Of a stretch of 64,000 bases of DNA, positions 30,706 to 40,265 are shown one piece after another (within the stretch, counting starts at the first letter, position 1; each line of letters begins with the position of its first letter). The translations under genes and the position numbers were made by a program. Below the pieces are notes generated by a model. It saw only the letters and a program-made list of their open reading frames with translations, was not told where the DNA came from and made no database searches. The stretch is taken from contig NZ_LT635859.1 in NCBI RefSeq assembly GCF_900128485.1, positions 495,869-559,868 of the forward strand. The letters run 5' to 3'. This stretch comes from Duodenibacillus massiliensis (lineage in GTDB: Bacteria > Pseudomonadota > Gammaproteobacteria > Burkholderiales > Burkholderiaceae_F).

Positions 30706-31368
30706 TTAACGGGCCTTGAAGGTCTTCACGCCCTCTTCCGTTCCGAGCAACAGCACATCCGCCCCTCTCCGGGCGAAAAGCCCGACCGTCACGACGCCCG
30801 CCATCGAATTAATCTTGTCTTCAAGCGCCTTGGCGTCCGTAATCGAGAGCCCGTGCACATCGAGAATCCGGCAGCCGTTATCAGTCACAAAGTCCCGGAG
30901 CACCGGGCGCCCGCCCAGGGCGGCAAGTTCCCGGGTTAAAAGGCGGGCAGCCATCGGGATGACTTCAACGGGCAAGGGAAAACGCCCGAGCACATCGACT
31001 TTTTTACTTGCGTCAGCAATGCAGACAAAAGTGTCGGAAGCCGCGGCCACGATCTTTTCACGGGTGAGCGCGCCGCCGCCCCCCTTGATCATTTCAAAGT
31101 CCGCGTTGATTTCATCGGCCCCGTCCACGTACACCGAAATGCGGTCTTCGAGCGTATTGAGGTCAATCACCTTAAAGCCCAGGGCTTCCAGTTTTTTGCG
31201 GGAGCGCTCGGAACTTGACACACAGGCGGACGGCTTTTTCCCGGCTTCTTTGAGAGCATCAATAAAAAAATCCACCGTGGAACCGGTACCGACGCCAAGC
31301 ACTTCGCCGTCGGTGACATAGTCAAGCGCCGCAAGGGCGGTTTTGCGTTTAAGATCGTTCTGATTCAT
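30706..31368 (-). CDS. rpiA: Ribose-5-phosphate isomerase A
   Basis: 220 aa, usual length. Interconverts ribose-5-phosphate and ribulose-5-phosphate in the pentose phosphate pathway. Conserved segments: [12 protein letters not shown] near residue 25 (phosphate loop), the catalytic DGADEIN near 82, and [14 protein letters not shown] near 95. GAGG lies 8-9 bp before the ATG. It is divergent from the histidine kinase gene, with an 80-bp gap. Confidence 0.96.
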   Translation of the reverse strand: MNQNDLKRKTALAALDYVTDGEVLGVGTGSTVDFFIDALKEAGKKPSACVSSSERSRKKLEALGFKVIDLNTLEDRISVYVDGADEINADFEMIKGGGGALTREKIVAAASDTFVCIADASKKVDVLGRFPLPVEVIPMAARLLTRELAALGGRPVLRDFVTDNGCRILDVHGLSITDAKALEDKINSMAGVVTVGLFARRGADVLLLGTEEGVKTFKAR

Positions 31369-31447
31369 CTTTTAAATCCTCTGCGGGGCGGTGTTTAACC
31401 GTCTCAACAGAGCGAATTTTGGCAAACGCGGGCGCAGATTGGAAACC

Positions 31448-32155
31448 ATGGCAACAGGACACAACGAAACGGACACCCCAGAGGCTCAGTTTCTCGCGCA
31501 TCAGCTCATGCAGCCGGTGACGGCTGCCGACAATTACGCGGCGGCTCTCCTGGAACTCCTTCACGGCGGGCGCCTTACCCCCGAAAAGCTCGAAGAAGGA
31601 CTCGCCAAAATTAAGTCGCAGACAGAAAAAGCGCTCGGCACCGCCAAGGCCCTCCGGGCACTCACCCGCGCGCAGACAACGGCTGCGGGCCGTGCCCTTT
31701 TTTCAGAGGCGTTTAAGGCGGCGCTTACCCGCGTGCAGACCCTTTTTCCGGCCTTTTCCTGTCCGGCCGAAGGCCTTTGCGGTACGAACGTTGTCTGCGA
31801 CCCGGTCCTTTTGGAAGAGCTCCTTTTTAATCTGCTGAAAAACGCCGCAGAAGCCGCTTCTGACACGGGCAGCAGTAAAGCCCGCGCAGCCGTCACGGTC
31901 TCGGGGGGCACCCTCGTTTTCACGCTCACCAACCCCGTTGCGGACGCAGACGAGGCGTTCACCGCCGCGCAGGGACCTGCGGCCGCAAACCGCAAAAAAG
32001 GCGGCAGCGGCACGGGACTCATCGTCGTGCGGCGCATTTTGGAGGCCTGCAGAGGACGCCTCTCACTGACCGCTCTTTCCGAAGGACAATTCAGCGCAAC
32101 CGTCACGTTTTGTGTCGCCGGATACAGCCCGCGAACCGTTTCTAATAAAAACTAA
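31448..32155 (+). CDS. Short sensor-less histidine kinase
   Basis: 235 aa from ATG 31448. The phosphoacceptor box is recognisable at the extreme N-terminus (LAHQLMQPVTAADNYA, His18), matching the FixL/TtrS-type HELNQPLTAI pattern. An HATPase follows: N box EELLFNLLKNAAEAA near residue 135 and G2 box GGSGTGLIVVRRI near 195. There is no PAS, periplasmic or membrane sensor domain at all, and the G1 box (DxGxG) is missing or degenerate. It is followed 73 bp later by a FixJ-type regulator, its probable partner. It may be activated by another protein or may mainly dephosphorylate the regulator. Confidence 0.75.
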   Translation: MATGHNETDTPEAQFLAHQLMQPVTAADNYAAALLELLHGGRLTPEKLEEGLAKIKSQTEKALGTAKALRALTRAQTTAAGRALFSEAFKAALTRVQTLFPAFSCPAEGLCGTNVVCDPVLLEELLFNLLKNAAEAASDTGSSKARAAVTVSGGTLVFTLTNPVADADEAFTAAQGPAAANRKKGGSGTGLIVVRRILEACRGRLSLTALSEGQFSATVTFCVAGYSPRTVSNKN

Positions 32156-32158
32156 CCC

Positions 32159-32187
32159 TTACGCGTAAACCCTCGGTGCGGTACAAT
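32159..32187 (+). promoter_or_regulatory. Candidate promoter with palindrome before the FixJ-type gene
   Basis: TACAAT at 32182-32187 is a plausible -10. The palindrome TTACGCGTAA (32159-32168) occupies the -35 position at a 17-bp spacing, where the -35 hexamer itself is poor. This suggests an activator-dependent promoter. Confidence 0.35.
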
Positions 32188-32228
32188 AAGAAACACGACC
32201 GATTGCTATTGTTCCAGGAGTTTGATTT

Positions 32229-32873
32229 ATGGCTTTCCCGGATTACTTCACCGAGCCGCAGCAGCCTTTGGGCACTGTTTACGTTGTCGACGACGATGAG
32301 GCCGTCTGCGATTCCGTGCGCTGGCTTCTGGAAGCCGGCAACTACAAGGTGGAGATTTTCGACAGCGGCGAAAGCTTTATCGCAAAGTACGATCCGCAGG
32401 CCATTGCCGTGCTGCTGCTTGATGTGCGCATGAGCGGCATGAGCGGACTGGAAGTCCAGGAACACCTCATTGCCCGCAAGGCAGACCTTCCGATCATCAT
32501 TCTCACGGCCTACGGCGACGTGCAGATGGCCGTCAACGCCCTGAAAAAGGGTGCCGTCGACTTCATTGAAAAACCCTTTGACCATGCGGCTCTGAGGCAG
32601 CTCGTGGAAAAAATGCTCGGTGAAGCACGCCGCAGACGCAGTCTCAACGAGCGGGAAGCCGCGGGGCGCCAGAAACTTGCCAAACTCACGCCGCGCGAAC
32701 GTCAGGTTCTGGAGCGCATCGTTGCCGGGCGCCTTAACAAGCAGATTGCCGATGACCTCGGTATCTCCATTAAGACGGTGGAAGCCCACCGCGCCTCCAT
32801 TATGGATAAAACAGCCTCCGGCACCGTTGCCGATCTGATGCGTGTGGTGATGGATTCGGGCGAGCGGCTCTGA
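32229..32873 (+). CDS. FixJ-family response regulator
   Basis: 214 aa. Receiver domain with acidic pocket VDDDE (21-24), phospho-acceptor Asp65 in LLDVRM, Thr in LTAYG and Lys in EKPF. The C-terminal LuxR-type helix-turn-helix is LTPRERQVLERIVAG, then NKQIADDLGISIKTVEAHR. The FixJ/TtrR subgroup pairs with kinases of the upstream type. AGGAG precedes the ATG. The regulated pathway is not visible in the window; tetrathionate or other respiratory control would be a guess. A terminator follows. Confidence 0.9.
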   Translation: MAFPDYFTEPQQPLGTVYVVDDDEAVCDSVRWLLEAGNYKVEIFDSGESFIAKYDPQAIAVLLLDVRMSGMSGLEVQEHLIARKADLPIIILTAYGDVQMAVNALKKGAVDFIEKPFDHAALRQLVEKMLGEARRRRSLNEREAAGRQKLAKLTPRERQVLERIVAGRLNKQIADDLGISIKTVEAHRASIMDKTASGTVADLMRVVMDSGERL

Positions 32874-32898
32874 AGCCCGCCTGACAACGACTTAACGC

Positions 32899-32934
32899 AA
32901 TCCGGCGCAAGAAAAACAAAAAACGCCGGATTTT
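32899..32934 (+). terminator. Intrinsic terminator after the FixJ-type gene
   Basis: AATCCGGCG (32899-32907) pairs with CGCCGGATT (32924-32932), ending in TTTT. It lies just 16 bp before the rpfE-like start codon. Confidence 0.65.
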
Positions 32935-32950
32935 GTTTGGCTTTCCTTTA

Positions 32951-34030
32951 ATGACCCAGGTTTATTTTCTGATTCCGGGCTTGCTGCTGCCTGAAGCGGC
33001 GCGCCCCTTTCTCTCAGCCGAAACGCTTGCCGTTGCGGGACGCATCACACGCGCTGCGGCGGGCGACGCCGTCACGCAGGTGCTCACCGCCGGCCCTGCG
33101 GCAGCAAGTGTGCATCTGGCGTGGCTCTGGCGGGTGCTTACGCGAAAGCCCCTGCCGTTTGCCTCAGCTCCCTACGCCTGGCTTATGGATCAGGGGCCGG
33201 AACTTTCGGGCGAAATCTGGCGCATGCACTTTGCTCACGATGACGGCACGGCACTTACGGACCTGGACGGCCGCATCACAAATGACGCGGCCGAGAGCCT
33301 TGCGCAGTTACTCAGAGCGCCTCTTGATCAGGCGGGCTTTGTGTTGCAGCGCTGGGATCAGACGTTTTACCTCACCCGCAAGACGGACTGGGGCGTGGAA
33401 GCGGCCGCCTGGCCCGTGCTGCGCGCAGGAGTCATTAACCGGGATTGCACCCTGGCCGCGCGCACTGATGCGGCGCCCGACGCATTACCGAAAGCGCAGG
33501 AAACGGTGAGAACCATCAACAGCCTCTTGGCCGGCGCCCGCATCACAACAGACGGTACCCAAGTCAACTTCACCTGGATCGACGGGGGCGGTCACGGCGG
33601 GCGCTTTTATCCGCCCACCAAAATCCGCAGCGTCCTCACCGACGACCCGGCTGTTTTGGGCTGGGCTCAGGAAGCCGGGATTCTCAACCACCGCACCGGA
33701 AAAGCCAAGGACGCAGAGACCTGGCCCGGGGATGCCCCTCCGGGCGAATGCATTGCCGTGCTTGAGGACCTTTACGAGCCGTGGCTCACGCGCGACTGGA
33801 AAACCTGGAGTGAAAAACTTCCGGCGCTTGTCACGCACATCGAAACGCTTGCTGCCGCCTCCCGCATCAAAAACTGTGATCAGGCGCTTGTTGTTGCCTG
33901 CGGCACGACGCACACGGTGTCGGTTCCGGTGAGACTTCCCGGGGCCGCCGCACGCGCCTTAAGCCTTTTGGAGCGCCTCAGGGGAAACAGCGGGCTTACT
34001 GCCGAAGCCTGGCTTTTCGAACCGGATTAA
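32951..34030 (+). CDS. RpfE-type protein (phosphoglycerate-mutase-like, COG4255 type)
   Basis: 359 aa. Begins MTQVYFLIPGLLLPEAARPF, with a WIDGGGHGGRF segment near residue 212. The protein resembles the RpfE-type family found next to recJ in Burkholderiales and Xanthomonas. Members are loosely related to cofactor-independent phosphoglycerate mutases, and their biochemical role is unknown. Identification rests partly on synteny: the order rpfE-recJ-prfB-lysS is that of the Xanthomonas rpf region. ATG 32951 has no clear ribosome site; the TTG 18 bp earlier is unlikely. Confidence 0.65.
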   Translation: MTQVYFLIPGLLLPEAARPFLSAETLAVAGRITRAAAGDAVTQVLTAGPAAASVHLAWLWRVLTRKPLPFASAPYAWLMDQGPELSGEIWRMHFAHDDGTALTDLDGRITNDAAESLAQLLRAPLDQAGFVLQRWDQTFYLTRKTDWGVEAAAWPVLRAGVINRDCTLAARTDAAPDALPKAQETVRTINSLLAGARITTDGTQVNFTWIDGGGHGGRFYPPTKIRSVLTDDPAVLGWAQEAGILNHRTGKAKDAETWPGDAPPGECIAVLEDLYEPWLTRDWKTWSEKLPALVTHIETLAAASRIKNCDQALVVACGTTHTVSVPVRLPGAAARALSLLERLRGNSGLTAEAWLFEPD

Positions 34031-34036
34031 TTCATC

Positions 34037-35737
34037 ATGACCACTCTTTTTCAGCTGCGTCCTTACGACAAGCAGGCGTTTGAAACACTGGTGCACGGCG
34101 GAGTACTGCGGCCCGTCGCGCAGGCTCTCGCGGCCCGCGGGGTCACCTCAAACGAAGACCTGCGGGAAGACTGGAAGGCGATGCTCCCTCCGTCAGCGCT
34201 TGAGGGCACCGAAAAAGCAGCCCGCCTTTTAGCCGACCTCAGGGAAAAGAAGGGCCGCGTCATCATCGTTGCCGACTACGACTGCGACGGGGCAACGGCC
34301 TGCGCCGTGGCGATGAAGGGGCTCACCCTCATGGGGATTGCCGCCGACTACATCGTCCCTGACCGCTTTAAGCTCGGCTACGGGCTTACACCCGAAATCG
34401 TGGACATGTGTGCGGAGCGCACGCCGAAACCCGATCTCATCATCACGGTTGATAACGGCATAGCAAGCATTGAGGGTGTGGCGCACGCCAAGGCGCTCGG
34501 AATCGACGTTTTGGTCACCGACCACCATCTGCCCGCGGATGTGCTGCCCGAGGCAGCCTGCATCGTGAACCCCAACGTAAAAACAAGTACCTTCCCGAGT
34601 AAGTCCCTTGCCGGCTGTGGTGTGATGTACTACGTGCTTCTTGCGCTGCGTGCGGAGCTGAGACGCCGGGGTGTGTTTACAGCAGAAACGCAGCCGAGGC
34701 TTGATGCGTTAAGCGACCTCGTTGCCTTGGGGACGGTCGCTGATGTCGTGAGACTCGACAAAAACAACCGCATTCTTGTGGCGCAGGGGCTCGGACGCAT
34801 CCGCCGGGGCCTTGCCGCCCCGGGCATTTCCGCGCTTTTTACCGTCGCGGGCCGCGACTGGCAGAAGGCTTCGGCGCGCGACATTGCCTTTGCGGTCGCC
34901 CCGCGCATCAACGCCGCAGGGCGCCTCACGGAAATGGGTGTCGGTATTGAATGTCTTTTAACCGACAACCCCGATCACGCACAGCTCTGCGCCGAAAAAC
35001 TTGAGGAACTCAACAAAGAGCGGCGCGGTCTGGAAGACACCATGCAAAACGACGCGAGCGAATACGTCGCGCAACTTGACTGGCACAGCCGTGCCACCGT
35101 CACGCTTTTTGACGAGAGCTGGCATCAGGGTGTGGTGGGACTTGTGGCAAGCCGCGTCAAGGAAAAAATCCACCGTCCGGTGATTGCCTTTGCCTGTGAC
35201 GGCGAGGAAGAACTCAAGGGGTCGGGGCGCTCAATCGAGGGAATTCACCTCAGAGATGCCCTGGATCGGGTGAGCAAAATTGCCCCGGACGTCATCGTGC
35301 GCTTCGGCGGCCACGCCATGGCCGCGGGCCTTACGATCCGCAAGGAAAACCTGCGGCGCTTCAGCGCGCTTTTTGAGCAGGCAGTCTCCGAAATGTACGA
35401 CGCCTCCGTCTTTAACCGCGTGGTGCTTGTAGACGGCGCGTTAAGTCCCGAAGAGATCACGTTTCCTCTGGTGGAAGCGATCAGCGCGCGCATCTGGGGG
35501 CAGGGCTTTGAAAGGCCCCTTTTTGCCAATGACTTTACGGTGCTTTCGCAGCGCGTTTTAAAGGAAACGCACTTAAAGATTTTGCTCGAACTCGGCGACA
35601 TGCGCTTTGACGCGATTTTTTTCCGCAGAAACACACCGTTGCCGGCCAAGGTACGCCTGGCGTACCGCCCTGAAATCAATGAATTTCAGGGGCGGCGCAC
35701 CGTGCAGCTCGTCGTTGAAGCCGCTGAAGGCGCTTAA
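34037..35737 (+). CDS. recJ: Single-stranded-DNA-specific exonuclease RecJ
   Basis: 566 aa, normal for RecJ, a 5'-3' ssDNA exonuclease in recombination and mismatch repair. DHH-phosphoesterase motifs: VADYDCDGATA near residue 77, TVDNGIAS near 137, VTDHHLPA near 159, and the DHHA1 glycine-rich GGHAMAAGL near 428. Mn-binding Asp and His residues are all present. It starts six bases after the rpfE-like stop, so the two are probably co-transcribed. Confidence 0.95.
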   Translation: MTTLFQLRPYDKQAFETLVHGGVLRPVAQALAARGVTSNEDLREDWKAMLPPSALEGTEKAARLLADLREKKGRVIIVADYDCDGATACAVAMKGLTLMGIAADYIVPDRFKLGYGLTPEIVDMCAERTPKPDLIITVDNGIASIEGVAHAKALGIDVLVTDHHLPADVLPEAACIVNPNVKTSTFPSKSLAGCGVMYYVLLALRAELRRRGVFTAETQPRLDALSDLVALGTVADVVRLDKNNRILVAQGLGRIRRGLAAPGISALFTVAGRDWQKASARDIAFAVAPRINAAGRLTEMGVGIECLLTDNPDHAQLCAEKLEELNKERRGLEDTMQNDASEYVAQLDWHSRATVTLFDESWHQGVVGLVASRVKEKIHRPVIAFACDGEEELKGSGRSIEGIHLRDALDRVSKIAPDVIVRFGGHAMAAGLTIRKENLRRFSALFEQAVSEMYDASVFNRVVLVDGALSPEEITFPLVEAISARIWGQGFERPLFANDFTVLSQRVLKETHLKILLELGDMRFDAIFFRRNTPLPAKVRLAYRPEINEFQGRRTVQLVVEAAEGA

Positions 35738-35903
35738 GCTTTCATTTTTCGAAAGAAAAACGCGCCCCGCGGGCTTTTGTAAGCGGCCCTGCTCCCTTAT
35801 AATTCATAGTTTCTCCGCACGAAAAGCACTTTTTTGAAAGAGGCCGGGTTCACGCGTGAATCCGCCCGTGCGGACCGTTTGACAAATACATATTTGTAGG
35901 GAC
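35738..35903. other. recJ-prfB intergenic region
   Basis: 166 bp. TATAAT at 35798-35803 is a good -10, with TTTTGT 17 bp upstream as a weak -35, giving a possible promoter for prfB-lysS. The palindromic segment GTTCACGCGTGAAT (about 35848-35861) lies downstream, in what would be the leader. Confidence 0.35.
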
Positions 35904-37011
35904 ATGATGGAAGCCGAACGCATCAACCACATCACGAACCTCTGTGAAGATTTAGCTCACCGTCTTGCTGAGCTTAGGGGGTATCTTTGACGTCGACCGC
36001 AAGGAGCGCCGACTCGAAGAAGTAAACCGCGAAATGGAAAATCCGGATCTCTGGAACGATCCGGAACACGCGCAGAAAATCAGCAAGGAAAAGAAAACGC
36101 TTGAGGATCTGTGCGGCAGTTTCAAGCGTCTCACATCGGGCATTGCCGACGCCAAAGAGCTCTTTGAGATGAGCCTGGCCGACAACGATGAAGCCGGCGC
36201 CGAAACGGTTGCCGCCGAAGTCGAAGGCTTTGAAAAAGACGTTGAAAAGCTCGAATTCAAGCGCATGTTCAATCAGCCGATGGACAGCGCCAACTGCTAC
36301 CTCGAAATTCAGGCGGGCGCAGGCGGCACCGAAGCCCAGGACTGGGCCTCGATGCTTGAGCGCATGTATCTGAGGTATGCCGAACGCTCCGGGTTTTCCG
36401 CCAAACTCACCGAAGAAACCGAGGGTGACGTCGCAGGGATCAAAGGCTGCACGATCTTTATCGAGGGCGAATGGGCCTACGGCACGCTCAGAACTGAAAC
36501 CGGCATTCACCGTCTGGTGAGAAAAAGCCCCTTTGACGCCAACGCCCGCCGCCACACGTCCTTTGCCAGCGTCTACGTCTACCCCGAGGTCGACGATTCC
36601 ATTGAAATCACGATTAATCCGGCGGACCTTCGCGTTGACGTCTTCCGCGCTTCCGGTGCGGGCGGCCAGCACGTGCAGAAAACGGAATCCGCGGTGCGCA
36701 TCACCCATATTCCGACCGGTATCGTCACCGTCTGTCAGGATGACCGCAGCCAGCACAACAACCGTGAGCAGGCCATGCGCCAGTTAAAGGCCAAGCTTTA
36801 CGAAGCCGAACTCAGAAAACGCATGGCCGCGCAGGAAAAACTTGAGGAAAGTAAGAGCGACATCGGCTGGGGACACCAGATCAGAAGTTACGTTCTCGAT
36901 CAGTCCCGCGTTAAGGATCTCCGGACCAACGTTGAAACCGGCAACACCGGTGCGGTTCTGGACGGCGACCTGGATCAGTTTATTGAGGCAAGCCTCAAGC
37001 AGGGCATTTAA
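35904..37011 (+). CDS. prfB: Peptide chain release factor 2 (programmed +1 frameshift)
   Basis: RF2 recognises UGA and UAA and triggers peptide release. The first 28 codons (35904-35987, [10 protein letters not shown]...) end at an in-frame TGA at 35988-35990. A +1 shift at the preceding CTT continues at 35989 (GAC, reading DVDRKERR) to the stop at 37011, giving about 368 aa (E. coli 365). The anticodon-like SPF motif is in [11 protein letters not shown] and the catalytic GGQ in [16 protein letters not shown] precedes the ATG. A plain ORF call misses the first exon-like part and begins in mid-protein. lysS follows. Confidence 0.96.
35977..35991 (+). promoter_or_regulatory. prfB: RF2 autoregulatory frameshift site
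   Basis: AGGGGGTATCTTTGAC contains an internal Shine-Dalgarno (AGGGGG), slippery CTT, and TGA followed by C, the canonical layout. Low RF2 lets ribosomes slip +1 and make more RF2. Confidence 0.95.
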
Positions 37012-37057
37012 CCGGACGGCCCAAACGGACACAACAATTTTTCGGAAAAAAGAGAAA

Positions 37058-38581
37058 ATGACCGAACAGAACAACAAGAATCAAGCCCCGGCAGCCGCGG
37101 CAGAGGATGAAAACCACATCATCGCCGAGCGCCGTGCCAAGCTCGCACGCCTGCGTGAAGCCGGTGTCGCCTACCCCAACGATTTCGTGCGCAAGGACCT
37201 TTTCGGGGACCTGCGCGCCAAGTTTGGCGACAAAAGCCGCGAAGAACTCGAGGAACTTAAGCCCGAAGTCGCCGTTTCCGGCCGCATGATGCTGAAGCGC
37301 GTCATGGGTAAAGCTGCCTTTGCGACCATGCATGACTTCACAGGCGACATGCAGTACTTCATCACCCCGAGCGAAGTGGGCGATGAGGCGTTTGCGCAGT
37401 TTAAGGCGATGGACCTCGGGGACATTGTCGCCGCCCAAGGGCGCCTTTTCCGCACCAACCGCGGAGAGCTCTCGGTGCACGTCACCAAAATCCGGCTGCT
37501 CACAAAGAGTATCCGGCCGCTGCCCAATAAATTTAAGGGCCTGCAGGATCCGGAACAGTGCTGCCGTCAGCGCTACGCCGATCTCATCATCAATCCGGAA
37601 AGCCGCACGCGCTTTGAAACGCGCTCCAAGGTTGTGGCTTCGATCCGCGAATACATGCAGGCGCACCGCTTCATGGAAGTGGAAACGCCGATGCTCAACC
37701 CCATCCCGGGCGGCGCCAACGCCAAGCCCTTTGTGACGCATCACAACGCGCTTGACATGGACCTGTTCCTGCGGATTGCCCCCGAGCTTTATCTCAAGCG
37801 CCTCGTGGTTGGCGGCTTTGAGCGCGTCTTTGAAATCAACCGGTGCTTCCGTAACGAAGGCATCGACACGCGCCACAACCCGGAATTCACGACGATCGAG
37901 TTTTACGCCACCTACTGGACGTACCGCGATCAGATGGAATTTACGGAAAACCTCCTGAGAACCGTGGCTCAGAAGGCAACGGGCTCGATGGTGCTCAACT
38001 ACCAGGGCACTGAAATTGATCTTTCGAAACCCTTTGCGCGGCTCACGCCCGAACAGGCAATCATGAAGTACGCGCCGCAGTACACGCCGGAAAACCTCAC
38101 GGATGAGGCGTTCCTCAGAGCAGAACTTAAGCGCCTCGGAGAGCCCCAGCCCGACTGGGTCGGCATGGGGGCGCTCGTGATGGGGCTATTTGAAGCCGTG
38201 GCAGAGTCCAAGCTCATTGAGCCCACGTTCATCATCGACTACCCGGTCGAGATTTCGCCTTTGGCCCGCGCTTCCGACACCCATCCGGAACTTACCGAAC
38301 GGTTTGAACTCTTTATCTACGGGCGCGAGACCGCCAACGGCTTTTCCGAACTCAACGACCCCGAAGATCAGGCGCGGCGCTTCCAGGCGCAGGCTGACGC
38401 CAAGACCCACGGCGACGATGAAGCCATGTACTACGATGCGGACTTTATCCGCGCGCTCGAGTACGGGCTGCCGCCGACCGCGGGCTGCGGTATCGGCATT
38501 GACCGCTTCGTGATGCTTTTAACGAACGCCTCCACGATCCGCGACGTGCTGCTCTTCCCGACGCTGCGTCTTGAAGCGTAA
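37058..38581 (+). CDS. lysS: Lysyl-tRNA synthetase (class II)
   Basis: 507 aa. Charges tRNA-Lys. An N-terminal OB-fold anticodon-binding domain (about 60-180, with [19 protein letters not shown]) precedes the class II core: motif 2 [18 protein letters not shown] near 265 and motif 3 [13 protein letters not shown] near 478. ATG 37058 follows GGAAAAAAGAG. The open frame further upstream overlaps prfB and is not real. Forms a unit with prfB and the Nudix gene 17 bp downstream. Confidence 0.97.
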   Translation: MTEQNNKNQAPAAAAEDENHIIAERRAKLARLREAGVAYPNDFVRKDLFGDLRAKFGDKSREELEELKPEVAVSGRMMLKRVMGKAAFATMHDFTGDMQYFITPSEVGDEAFAQFKAMDLGDIVAAQGRLFRTNRGELSVHVTKIRLLTKSIRPLPNKFKGLQDPEQCCRQRYADLIINPESRTRFETRSKVVASIREYMQAHRFMEVETPMLNPIPGGANAKPFVTHHNALDMDLFLRIAPELYLKRLVVGGFERVFEINRCFRNEGIDTRHNPEFTTIEFYATYWTYRDQMEFTENLLRTVAQKATGSMVLNYQGTEIDLSKPFARLTPEQAIMKYAPQYTPENLTDEAFLRAELKRLGEPQPDWVGMGALVMGLFEAVAESKLIEPTFIIDYPVEISPLARASDTHPELTERFELFIYGRETANGFSELNDPEDQARRFQAQADAKTHGDDEAMYYDADFIRALEYGLPPTAGCGIGIDRFVMLLTNASTIRDVLLFPTLRLEA

Positions 38582-38598
38582 GCCGCAAAGGACGATTC

Positions 38599-39399
38599 AT
38601 GCCGGTTCAGTTTGACGGCGTGACGCGAGAGCCCCGGCCCGCCGGGGCTCTTTTGCTGTCGGTTAACGGGCAGAGAGCCGGCCTTGTCACACGCGAAAAC
38701 CTCGCCTTTATCGAAAGACTCGAAAAGCCTCTGGCATCCGCCTTTTCACTGAAGGGAGAAACCCTCACGCTCACGCTTCCCGCGGCTTCCGACGCGTTTT
38801 TGGCTGACCTCGCAGCAGCGCTCTGGCGGCGTCACGCGTTTTTTCAGTGGCGAAATGAAGCGCTTGACGTGTTGGCCGAAGACGACGCAACGGTCATTGC
38901 GCACGCCGAGCGCGGCCTTTTTCGGTTTCTCGGGCTCACAACCCGCTGCGTTTATGCGGTTGCCTCCACCCCTTCAGGAAAATTTTGGCTCGGCAAAAGA
39001 AGCGCGCATAAAGCAATTGATCCGGGGCTTTACGATACGCTCGCTAGCGGGCTGATTGCCGCAGGCGAAACCGTGCAGGAAGCGCTCATCCGGGAAACCG
39101 CCGAAGAGTCGGGACTTACGCCCGAAGTCTGTCAGTTTCACCCCGGCTGTGCCGTCACGTTGATTGAACGGCGCGTCAGGGAAGGATGGATGCGGGAAAT
39201 CACATACACATACCGCGCAGAGGTCGCTGAAGACGTGACGCCCCAAAACACCGACGGCGAAGTGGAACGCTTTGACGCCGTGGATACTGAAGAGCTCAAA
39301 GACTGCGCACGGCGCGGGCTTCTTACCTTTGAGACCGTTGAGGCGCTCACCGTCCTCGGACTTCTTCCCAAAACCAAACAACAGAACACAACACCGTGA
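38599..39399 (+). CDS. Nudix hydrolase with DUF4743-type N-terminal domain
   Basis: 266 aa. Residues 1-110 match the DUF4743 type of lead domain, seen in thiamin-pyrophosphokinase-related Nudix proteins. The Nudix box GLIAAGETVQEALIRETAEE (then SGL) fits GX5EX7REUXEEXGU with all metal-binding Glu present. Relatives hydrolyse damaged or unusual thiamin diphosphates (TDP43-type), and the substrate here is inferred. AAAGGAC precedes the ATG, and the stop overlaps xthA (GTGA). Confidence 0.85.
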   Translation: MPVQFDGVTREPRPAGALLLSVNGQRAGLVTRENLAFIERLEKPLASAFSLKGETLTLTLPAASDAFLADLAAALWRRHAFFQWRNEALDVLAEDDATVIAHAERGLFRFLGLTTRCVYAVASTPSGKFWLGKRSAHKAIDPGLYDTLASGLIAAGETVQEALIRETAEESGLTPEVCQFHPGCAVTLIERRVREGWMREITYTYRAEVAEDVTPQNTDGEVERFDAVDTEELKDCARRGLLTFETVEALTVLGLLPKTKQQNTTP

Positions 39400-40190
39400 A
39401 AATTGCCACCTGGAACGTAAACAGCATCAAAGTGCGCGCCCCGCAGGTCTGCGCGTGGCTTCAAGCCTCCCGCACCGACGTGCTCGCGATGCAGGAAATC
39501 AAAACAACAGACGACCTCTTTCCGCGCGACGCATTTGACGCCGCAGGGTACGATACGTATGTCTTCGGGCAGAAGACCTATAATGGGGTGACGCTTGCCG
39601 TCAGACGCGAAACCGTCGCAAAAGTCGAGGATGTCGTCACTGGGATTCCGCATTATCCGGACGAACAGAAGCGCTTTATCGCCGCGACAATCACAGGTAA
39701 GGACGGTGCCCTCGTGCGGCTTGCGGGCGTTTATGTTCCCAACGGCCAGGCCGTGGGCTGCGACAAGTACCTCTATAAGCTTGACTGGCTCTCGGCACTG
39801 ACCCACTGGACGCGCGCTGAAATTGCTGCCGGCAATCCCCTCATGATTGTCGGAGACTACAACATTGCACCTACGGACGCCGATGTCTGGAATCCGGAGA
39901 GCTGGAAAGGCAACATTTTGGTGAGCGAACCCGAGCGCAGTGCGTTAAAAACACTGCTTGCCGCCGGCCTCACCGACACGTGGAACCTGGAACTGCACGA
40001 CCCCGAAACCTACTCCTGGTGGGATTACCGCCAAAGCGGTTTTGAAAAGAACCACGGCCTGAGAATCGATCTGATGCTCGCTGCCGAGCCGCTGACGCAG
40101 CGCATTAAAGACGTTGCGGTCGATACGGCCCCGAGAGCCACCGAAAAGCCGAGCGATCACGCACCGGTGGTGCTCACGCTTTCAGCCTGA
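39396..40190 (+). CDS. xthA: Exodeoxyribonuclease III
   Basis: 264 aa, AP endonuclease and 3'-5' exonuclease in base-excision repair. Motifs of the EEP fold: TWNVNSIKVR at the N-terminus, the metal-binding Glu in MQEIK, VYVPNGQ, GDYNIAP, and the catalytic SDHAPV at the C-terminus. The start codon is GTG 39396, overlapping the Nudix stop by four bases. A terminator follows. Confidence 0.95.
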   Translation: MKIATWNVNSIKVRAPQVCAWLQASRTDVLAMQEIKTTDDLFPRDAFDAAGYDTYVFGQKTYNGVTLAVRRETVAKVEDVVTGIPHYPDEQKRFIAATITGKDGALVRLAGVYVPNGQAVGCDKYLYKLDWLSALTHWTRAEIAAGNPLMIVGDYNIAPTDADVWNPESWKGNILVSEPERSALKTLLAAGLTDTWNLELHDPETYSWWDYRQSGFEKNHGLRIDLMLAAEPLTQRIKDVAVDTAPRATEKPSDHAPVVLTLSA

Positions 40191-40211
40191 TTCTTATCCG
40201 CAGGTACAAAA

Positions 40212-40246
40212 AAGGGAACCGTTTTTTAGCGGCTCCCTTCTTTTTT
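40212..40246 (+). terminator. Intrinsic terminator after xthA
   Basis: AAGGGA and CCG pair with CGG and TCCCTT across an unpaired base, with a T6 tail. It lies between convergent genes. Confidence 0.7.
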
Positions 40247-40265
40247 ATCCGGCAGTCAGCAAAGA

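Noticed and set aside
36842..37057. N-terminal extension of lysyl-tRNA synthetase
   Set aside because: It lies entirely inside the prfB coding region and its end. ATG 37058 gives the standard LysS start.
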